A stretch of DNA of 40,058 bases from Flavobacteriales bacterium. GTDB lineage: Bacteria; Bacteroidota; Bacteroidia; CAIKAF01. Under the pieces are notes generated by a model. It saw only the letters and a list, made by a program, of their open reading frames with translations, made no database searches and was not told the DNA's origin. Positions 34,346-40,058 of this stretch are shown in pieces. The position numbers and the translations under genes were made by a program. The stretch's first letter is position 1. The number at the start of each line of letters is the position of its first letter. Location of the stretch: assembly GCA_026418175.1 (NCBI GenBank), contig JAOABX010000023.1, positions 1-40,058 on the forward strand, written 5' to 3'.

Positions 34346-34771
34346 ATGGCCCGCATCAAACTTGAGATTCCCAAAAAATTTCATTTTAGTACCCGAATTC
34401 GTGTTCGGGTTACAGATTTAAATTATGGTAATCACTTAGGTAACGATTCGCTGCTATCGTTAATGCACCAAGCACGTGTTGATTTTTTACAACACTTTGG
34501 ATATACTGAAATGAATGTAGAAGGAGCCGGCCTCATTATGGCCGACGTAGCAGTTCAGTATAAGAATGAAGCTTTTGCAGGCGACGAATTATTGTTTGAA
34601 CTAACGGCATACGATTTTTCGGTTACTTCATTTGATCTTTTTTATTACATTACCCGGTGCAGCGATCAAAAAGTGATTGCCCTGGCTAAAACAAACATGG
34701 TATGCTTTGATTACCAAAACCGTAAAATGATGGATGTGCCCGAACCTTTTAAAAAACATTTCGAAAATTAA
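34346..34771 (+). CDS. Hotdog-fold acyl-CoA thioesterase, YbgC/FcbC-like
   Basis: 141 residues. RVTDLNYGNHLGNDSLLSLMHQAR is the N-terminal hotdog helix; the Asp seen in YbgC/4HBT enzymes (DxDxxGH) appears here as the altered DLNYGNH. Central strand VAVQYKNEAFAGDEL follows. It hydrolyses acyl thioesters; substrate unknown. It precedes the LptF/LptG gene by 23 bp. Confidence 0.87.
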   Translation: MARIKLEIPKKFHFSTRIRVRVTDLNYGNHLGNDSLLSLMHQARVDFLQHFGYTEMNVEGAGLIMADVAVQYKNEAFAGDELLFELTAYDFSVTSFDLFYYITRCSDQKVIALAKTNMVCFDYQNRKMMDVPEPFKKHFEN

Positions 34772-34794
34772 TTTACAATAAAAATTAAAGTACC

Positions 34795-36288
34795 TTGAAA
34801 AAGCTCACCATACTTATGATCCGTTCTTACCTGGGTCCATTTGTATTGACCTTTTTCATTGCTCTTTTTGTGCTGGTGATGCAGTTTTTATGGAAGTATA
34901 TTGACCAATTGGTGGGTAAAGGCCTGGAATGGAATATTATCCTTGAATTATTATTTTATGCATCAGCTACTTTGGTTCCTATGGCATTGCCCTTGGCAAT
35001 ATTGCTTTCTTCCATTATGACCTTGGGGAGCTTTGCTGAAAACTTAGAGCTGGTAGCTGCTAAAGCTGCTGGTATTTCACTGCTTCGAATTCTGCGACCG
35101 CTGATAATGTTATCAGCACTCATTAGTTTGGGAGCCTTTTTATTTGCTAATTATGGCATGCCCGTAGCTAATTTCAAACTTAAATCTTTACTTGTTTCCA
35201 TTCAACGCACTCGCCCTGCCATTGATATTCCGGAGGGTACATTTTATGATGGTATTAAAGGTGCTGAGATATTTGTAGAAAAAAAAGAATCTGATGGCAA
35301 ATCATTTCAAAATATACTTATATACGACCACACCAAAGATACATATGGCGCCGGTAGTGTTGCCATGGCACGTCGGGGAAGCCTTTCGATGAGTGATGAC
35401 CAACGTTATTTGATATTAAAACTTTACCAGGGTTTGCGTCTCGATGACCGAAATTTTTTTACCCGCGAACGAGAAGGACTGCCATTATATCGCGAAGTAT
35501 TTAGCGAACAACATATTTATTTTGATTTATCCGGTTCAAAATTTACCCGCAATGATGAAAGTGTAATTCGCAACCAATATTCCATGATGACGGTGGGGCA
35601 ACTGGATAAAGTTAATCTTGAGTTACATGAAGACCTCAATAATTCCATTAAGTTTACAGCCAAATTCATGCAAGAATTAAGTGCCGTTAGAAAAACTGAA
35701 CCCCAACAAGGCATGTATCAAGAACAATGGGATCCTCAACTCATGAACTTTTTAGAAACTGCCGATTCAATAACGGAACGAAGAAAAATCACGTCAGTTA
35801 ATTTTCAAAATGGTAAATTTTTATCCGGATATACCGAAGAAGAAAAAGCCCTTATACGGCAAAGCGCCCGTCAATCAGCAGAAGATATAATCAATAAACT
35901 GGAAGAACAAAAATCCATCATCAAAGCCAAGAAAATGCAAATTGCCAAAAACAGGGTAGAATATCATCGCAAATACTCTTTGTCATTTGCTTGTTTTATT
36001 TTGTTTTTTGTAGGAGCCCCCTTAGGAGCAATTATTCGTAAGGGAGGTTTGGGCCTGCCACTCATATTTTGTATTGTTATTTTTATCATTTACTATGTAA
36101 TCAGTACCATTGGTGAAAAAGCTGTACGACAATTGGCCATGGAACCTTTTGAAGGCATGTGGCTATCATCATTCATTTTATTTCCGTTTGCATTATTCCT
36201 TACATTAAAAGCCTCAACTGATTCACCTTTATTTATTGCTGAAACTTATACCAAATTCTTGCAAAAACTTGTACGAAGAAAAAAATAA
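34795..36288 (+). CDS. LptF/LptG family permease (YjgP/YjgQ)
   Basis: 497 residues with three N-terminal helices (about 12-36, 52-75, 98-120), a periplasmic beta-rich domain, and three C-terminal helices (from about 395). The motifs ATLVPMALPLAILLSSIMTLG and LELVAAKAAGISLLRIL are typical. In LPS export LptF/LptG form the inner membrane channel of the LptBFG transporter. The start is TTG at 34795 because KKLTILMIRSYLGPF is the family N-terminus; the first ATG at 34816 would lose it. The glycosyltransferase reading frame overlaps its 3' end. Confidence 0.93.
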   Translation: MKKLTILMIRSYLGPFVLTFFIALFVLVMQFLWKYIDQLVGKGLEWNIILELLFYASATLVPMALPLAILLSSIMTLGSFAENLELVAAKAAGISLLRILRPLIMLSALISLGAFLFANYGMPVANFKLKSLLVSIQRTRPAIDIPEGTFYDGIKGAEIFVEKKESDGKSFQNILIYDHTKDTYGAGSVAMARRGSLSMSDDQRYLILKLYQGLRLDDRNFFTREREGLPLYREVFSEQHIYFDLSGSKFTRNDESVIRNQYSMMTVGQLDKVNLELHEDLNNSIKFTAKFMQELSAVRKTEPQQGMYQEQWDPQLMNFLETADSITERRKITSVNFQNGKFLSGYTEEEKALIRQSARQSAEDIINKLEEQKSIIKAKKMQIAKNRVEYHRKYSLSFACFILFFVGAPLGAIIRKGGLGLPLIFCIVIFIIYYVISTIGEKAVRQLAMEPFEGMWLSSFILFPFALFLTLKASTDSPLFIAETYTKFLQKLVRRKK

Positions 36289-37483
36289 ACGCGTATTGCT
36301 ATTGATGCCCAAACCACCATATCCGATGATAGACGGTGGATGTATCGCTATGGCAAATAGCATGAAGGTATGGAAAGAAGCTGGTTTTGATGTACATGTA
36401 TTTTGCCTATCTACGCCCAAACACCCCTTTTATTCAGATATGTTTCCGAAAGAATGGATAGAACATAAAAACCTGTTTCATGAGTATGTTGACACCCGTG
36501 TAATGCCCACGCATCTTCCAATCTTTTTATTTTCGTCACATTCATATCAAGCTCGCAGGTTTTATAGTCATCAAGCAGCTAAACAAATTGCCAGGCTGCT
36601 TGAACAACATGATTATGATGTAGTGGTATTCGATAGTTTGTATGCTGCCATCTATTTAGCTGAAATAAAAAAAAGATTCTCCGGTACCGTTTTTTTACGA
36701 TCGCATAATATAGAATTTCAAATTTGGCAAAGCCTTCGTAAAAACGAAAGTCAATTTATCAAACGAAAACTTTTACTTTACGAAACCAATCGGCTTAAAA
36801 AGTGGGAAGAATCCATATATCATCAAGTTGATGGAATTTTTACAATAACAACAGGAGATGAACGCACCACCCGTGAAATTTCTCCTCATATACCTGTTGT
36901 AACTCTTCCGGTTTCGATGGAGATTCCTGCAGAGATAAAAAAAAGAACTTTACATCTTCCCCTTCGCCTATTTCATATAGGTGCCATGAATTGGGAACCA
37001 AATCAAGATGCTATTCAGTGGTTTCTTGATGCATGGTTTCCATTATTATCTGAAAAATTTCCAGACATAACCTTTCATTTTGCAGGCAAAGGGATGCCTT
37101 CTGAATTTAAAAATTTACGATTCAACCATACTTATTGTTATGGTGAAGTGCAGGATGCAATTGCTTTTATGAAACAGTTTGATGTATTGGTTGTGCCACT
37201 AAGGCATGGGAGTGGTTTACGCATTAAAATTTTGGAAGCCATGGCTTTGGGAATTCCCGTGATAAGTACCCGCAAAGGTGCAGAAGGAATACCTGTAATC
37301 CATGGTGAAAACATACTGCTGGCAGATAATCCGGAAGATTGTATGAAAAGCATATCCCAACTTATTCAAACACCCGGCCTTTATGAACATCTTAGTGAAC
37401 AAGGTATAGCTTTCATCCAAAAAAATTTTTCGATAGATGCCTGTGTATCCATCATTCATTCAATGACAAATCATTCAAAGTAA
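36269..37483 (+). CDS. Glycosyltransferase family 4 protein (GT-B)
   Basis: About 404 residues. The Rossmann strand KRVLLLMPKPPYPMIDGG begins at nt 36287, so an ATG at 36305 would cut it; a TTG at 36269 or a TTG at 36236 is needed, and I chose the nearer one without strong evidence. The C-terminal half has the GT4 features HGSGLRIKILEAMALGIPVI and RKGAEGIP around the donor-binding glutamates. It probably transfers a sugar from an activated donor in envelope polysaccharide or lipid synthesis; donor and acceptor are unknown. It overlaps the LptF/LptG gene by 20 bp. Confidence 0.9.
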   Translation: MYEEKNKRVLLLMPKPPYPMIDGGCIAMANSMKVWKEAGFDVHVFCLSTPKHPFYSDMFPKEWIEHKNLFHEYVDTRVMPTHLPIFLFSSHSYQARRFYSHQAAKQIARLLEQHDYDVVVFDSLYAAIYLAEIKKRFSGTVFLRSHNIEFQIWQSLRKNESQFIKRKLLLYETNRLKKWEESIYHQVDGIFTITTGDERTTREISPHIPVVTLPVSMEIPAEIKKRTLHLPLRLFHIGAMNWEPNQDAIQWFLDAWFPLLSEKFPDITFHFAGKGMPSEFKNLRFNHTYCYGEVQDAIAFMKQFDVLVVPLRHGSGLRIKILEAMALGIPVISTRKGAEGIPVIHGENILLADNPEDCMKSISQLIQTPGLYEHLSEQGIAFIQKNFSIDACVSIIHSMTNHSK

Positions 37484-37506
37484 CTTGACTAAACTTGTCT
37501 TCTATT

Positions 37507-37803
37507 TCATGATTCAATGAACGGAATACCGGTACTTGTCTTAGGTTTACTTTCCAATGAAGCAAATGCAGTACAGTGTATTTTTTTTAAAATAACATCA
37601 CTGAAATTGCAATTACGCCAAAATCTGCTAATACCATTCTTCAACGGAGGGTTCCAGCCATCAAACTGAAATGATTGAAACAAAAAAAATGTAAACACAA
37701 GAAAACCAAACAATATAGCATTATAGACACAAGGTTGTACAACAGACAATTTTACCAAGAGATACGGACTGCGTAAAAAAACATCAGAATAAACGCGACC
37801 CAT
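37507..37803 (-). CDS. Small hypothetical protein with one membrane segment
   Basis: 98 residues, not recognised. It has one likely membrane helix (about 28-44) and a soluble C-terminus rich in aromatics, Asn and Cys. Its codon choice looks like that of the neighbours, which argues for coding. It begins within the last 20 bases of the CsaA-like gene and has no other in-frame ATG. It could also be a gene remnant. It fills most of the 37484-37783 gap. Confidence 0.4.
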   Translation of the reverse strand: MGRVYSDVFLRSPYLLVKLSVVQPCVYNAILFGFLVFTFFLFQSFQFDGWNPPLKNGISRFWRNCNFSDVILKKIHCTAFASLESKPKTSTGIPFIES

Positions 37804-38119
37804 TAGGAATTATACTGTCTGGAACAGCAAGCACTACAGCGCCCTCTTCATCATACATACCGGTAACCAATACCTCCGAAGTAAATCCTGCAATTTTTTT
37901 TGGAGGAAAATTCACCACACAAATCACTTGTTTTCCAACTAATGAATCTGGTGTATATCGTCGTGTAATTTGGGCACTGGATGATTTAATGCCATAGGGA
38001 CCAAGGTCAATGGTTAATTTATATGCAGGTTTAAGAGCTTCCGGAAATTCTCTTACATCCATAATTGTTCCTGCCACCAGCAATACCTTTTCAAAATCAG
38101 CCCATGTTATTAGCTCCAT
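37784..38119 (-). CDS. csaA: CsaA-like tRNA-binding protein
   Basis: 111 residues, a stand-alone OB-fold tRNA-binding domain of the CsaA/YgjH type. Diagnostic segments are [41 protein letters not shown] and [13 protein letters not shown]. CsaA was described as a secretion-related chaperone in Bacillus (family knowledge); tRNA binding rests on the fold. Its start overlaps the nfeD stop by one base (TGATG), coupling it to that gene. Confidence 0.93.
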   Translation of the reverse strand: MELITWADFEKVLLVAGTIMDVREFPEALKPAYKLTIDLGPYGIKSSSAQITRRYTPDSLVGKQVICVVNFPPKKIAGFTSEVLVTGMYDEEGAVVLAVPDSIIPNGSRLF

Positions 38120-39468
38120 CAGTTTAGTTTTTTTACAATCAATACAGAATTATCAATTCCGGTAACTACTACAGCTTCTCCTTTATCAATGTAGCCCACT
38201 GGAACAGAAGCCTCATACACTTCGTTATCAATTTCAATATTCCCCACCGGACGTAGCGTTGAGATTGCCACACCTTGTTTTCCAATCAAGGAATGGTCAA
38301 GTACAGGCAAAGCTACCCAACCCTCTTGTTTGCTTTCAGTAGTAGCAACTTCTACTTTATGAAAAAAACCTGAATGCATCACTGAGCGTCCAAAAAGTAC
38401 AATCAAACCAAATGCCCCTAAAATGGAAATTATTACAGTTAATACTGCTTTTAGTAAGCTATCAGTATCAGGCAATGGCAATGGCCCGGTATCAGGTACC
38501 GCTTTAACCAATGCAAACACCAATGAAAAGAAAATACATAGACCACCCAAAATTCCGGCTACTCCAAATCCTGGAATTACAAAAATTTCAAGCATTAATA
38601 ATATTAAACCAATGATAAACAGAATGATTTCCCAGTTGGCAGCCAGCCCTTCCAAATACAACGGAACAAAATACAATATGGCAGCCAAAATAGCTACAGC
38701 TGTAGGTATTCCTACCCCTGGGGTTTTTAGTTCAAAAAAAATAGCCAATACAATAATGGTAATTAATAACCCACTAATGGCAGGCTTCATAAAAAACCGA
38801 ATGATGCTGGACAGCACGGTTTCTTTGTGATAAATTATTTCAACAGGTTTTAAGCCATAATAATCAAAAATTGCCTGGATAGAACTAAACTCTCCTTCAC
38901 AAAATCCTAACTGTATAGCTTCTTTCACGGTAAGTGACACCACTTTACCACTATCCACCACACCCGGAATTGTTTTTTGTGCTTCCACCATGGCTTCGGC
39001 AATGTCAGGGTTTCGGCCGTTTTGCTCTGCCGTACTACGCATACGGCTTCGCATAAAACTCTGGTATTTCTCGCCTACTTTCTCTCCCTGCTGATTAACC
39101 ACCGTTGAAGCACCGATAGTAGAGCCAGGCTTCATAAAAATACTATCACAGGCTATGGCAATAAAAGCTCCGGCTGAAGCTGCATTGTTTTCAATAAATA
39201 CCCACACCGGGATGGAAGAATTTAAAATCAACGTGCGAATTTCATCGGCTGCATCTACCATTCCTCCGTATGTATCAAGATGTAAAATTATCAAATCACA
39301 TTGAAGAGAATCAGCTTTTTTCAGTGCATCACGGGTAGTTTTTACTGCCGGAGGAGCAATTTCTTCATGAATTTTATATACATATACTTTGGGTTGTTGT
39401 GCAAAAACCCAATTGAATAAAAAAAACAAAACACTTAAAATTAAACTCATTCGAAACCCCTTCTTCAT
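38119..39468 (-). CDS. NfeD-family membrane serine protease (ClpP-like)
   Basis: 449 residues: signal peptide (about 1-24), a ClpP-class protease domain (about 30-230) with [15 protein letters not shown] and the nucleophile in NNAASAGAF (Ser98), four to five membrane helices (about 235-365), and a C-terminal OB-fold NfeD domain with [14 protein letters not shown]. Long NfeD proteins cut membrane-associated substrates, often together with a stomatin; no stomatin gene lies in this window. It is preceded by the monophosphatase gene (34-bp gap) and coupled to csaA. Confidence 0.93.
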   Translation of the reverse strand: MKKGFRMSLILSVLFFLFNWVFAQQPKVYVYKIHEEIAPPAVKTTRDALKKADSLQCDLIILHLDTYGGMVDAADEIRTLILNSSIPVWVFIENNAASAGAFIAIACDSIFMKPGSTIGASTVVNQQGEKVGEKYQSFMRSRMRSTAEQNGRNPDIAEAMVEAQKTIPGVVDSGKVVSLTVKEAIQLGFCEGEFSSIQAIFDYYGLKPVEIIYHKETVLSSIIRFFMKPAISGLLITIIVLAIFFELKTPGVGIPTAVAILAAILYFVPLYLEGLAANWEIILFIIGLILLMLEIFVIPGFGVAGILGGLCIFFSLVFALVKAVPDTGPLPLPDTDSLLKAVLTVIISILGAFGLIVLFGRSVMHSGFFHKVEVATTESKQEGWVALPVLDHSLIGKQGVAISTLRPVGNIEIDNEVYEASVPVGYIDKGEAVVVTGIDNSVLIVKKLN

Positions 39469-39502
39469 AACTTCTTCTCTTTGTAGTTAAAAATAAAAAA
39501 AT

Positions 39503-40058
39503 TTATACGTCATTCAACCACGAAAGCATGACAGGATGTATCAATGTATTGGAAGCAAGAATTTCTCGGCCTTCTAAATAATTTTGCCCTCCCTTGAAGT
39601 CAGTTGTTTTTCCACCGGCTTCTTGTACAATTAATACTCCGGCAGCCACATCCCATATATTTAACCCTATTTCATAAAAAGCTTCAAATCTTCCAGCAGC
39701 CACATAACACAAATCCAAAGCGGCCGTTCCAATGCGCCGCACACCACGTGTTTCCAATATTACTCTTCGTAATACTTTCAGGTATTCATCCAAGCGCTCA
39801 TAACGGGTTACAGGAAAACCGGTACCAATTAACGATTTATGAATATTCTCCTGGACAGACACTGTAATTCTTTTATTGTTAAGCGTACTACCCTCTCCTT
39901 TAACAGCAGTAAATAATTCGTTATTTGCCACATCGTAAACTACACCTACTACCGGATTGCCTTTGTACAACAATGCAATGCTAATACAATAATGCGGTAT
40001 GCCATGTACAAAATTGGTAGTACCGTCTAAGGGGTCAACTACCCAAATCCATGCTGAA
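39503..40058 (-). CDS. Inositol monophosphatase family protein (5' end outside window)
   Basis: The frame is open to the window edge, giving about 184 residues of the C-terminal two thirds. The window starts just before the metal motif WVVDPLDGTTNFVHG, and the second motif NIWDVAAGVLIVQEAGG is present. Family members are Mg-dependent phosphatases of inositol phosphates, fructose-1,6-bisphosphate or related compounds; the substrate is not assigned. An internal TTG at 39973 is not the start because conserved sequence lies upstream of it. Confidence 0.93.
   Translation of the reverse strand, partial: SAWIWVVDPLDGTTNFVHGIPHYCISIALLYKGNPVVGVVYDVANNELFTAVKGEGSTLNNKRITVSVQENIHKSLIGTGFPVTRYERLDEYLKVLRRVILETRGVRRIGTAALDLCYVAAGRFEAFYEIGLNIWDVAAGVLIVQEAGGKTTDFKGGQNYLEGREILASNTLIHPVMLSWLNDV

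Noticed and set aside
39900-39973. Internal TTG at 39973 as the inositol monophosphatase start
   Set aside because: The frame continues upstream through the conserved DPLDGTTNF motif, so the gene is simply cut by the window end.

Overview
The window looks like ordinary chromosome from a member of the Bacteroidota, probably an uncultured or environmental one. Four signs point there: two large surface proteins ending in the type B (gliding-motility-associated) sorting domain of the type IX secretion system (T9SS), a third secreted protein with a type A T9SS tail, promoter elements of the Bacteroidota form TAnnTTTG rather than TATAAT, and typical Bacteroidota neighbours such as tpiA-prmA. Base composition is AT-rich, starts often lack a Shine-Dalgarno sequence, and GTG and TTG starts occur. 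I see no rRNA, tRNA, CRISPR array, phage or insertion sequence. Genus cannot be fixed from this sequence alone.

Layout. 1-5.8 kb: two tandem T9SS-secreted repeat proteins (the first cut off by the window edge), built from Ig/PKD-like repeats of 78, 71 and 76 residues. 5.9-9.4 kb: a thioredoxin-like protein, a membrane-anchored endonuclease/exonuclease/phosphatase-family protein, a class V aminotransferase-fold protein and a PaaI-type thioesterase. 9.4-10.7 kb: three consecutive small four-helix membrane proteins on the minus strand that appear to be diverged copies of each other. 10.8-15.3 kb (plus strand): pyrR-pyrB, a STAS protein, a type A T9SS-secreted protein, ribonuclease Z and ferritin. 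15.3-21.9 kb (minus strand): ABC-F ATPase, BatA/vWA membrane protein, a dihydroorotase-like protein that has lost its catalytic residues, and a ClC transporter. 22.1-28.2 kb (minus strand): Nudix hydrolase, DUF4920 lipoprotein, MnmD, PD40 and TPR proteins, a YiiX-like hydrolase, a DUF4878-like lipoprotein and PlsY. 28.2-34.2 kb (minus strand): tpiA, prmA and an unrecognised 1491-residue exported protein, continuing into plsY. 34.3-37.5 kb (plus strand): hotdog thioesterase, LptF/LptG permease and a glycosyltransferase. 37.5-40.06 kb (minus strand): a small hypothetical, CsaA-like tRNA-binding protein, NfeD protease and a partial inositol monophosphatase.

How the genes relate. The pyrimidine theme is split: pyrR-pyrB on one strand and a degenerate pyrC on the other, which suggests that the latter is structural or regulatory and that an active dihydroorotase lies elsewhere. 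Envelope functions dominate the rest: surface adhesins, lipid precursor synthesis (PlsY), an LPS transport permease, membrane protease NfeD, lipoproteins and the giant exported protein. No clear-cut new defence or mobile system is visible. The most unusual items are the dead dihydroorotase, the three-copy membrane gene set, the unrecognised 1491-residue protein coupled to prmA and plsY, and a terminator-like hairpin written into the first codons of the YiiX-like gene.
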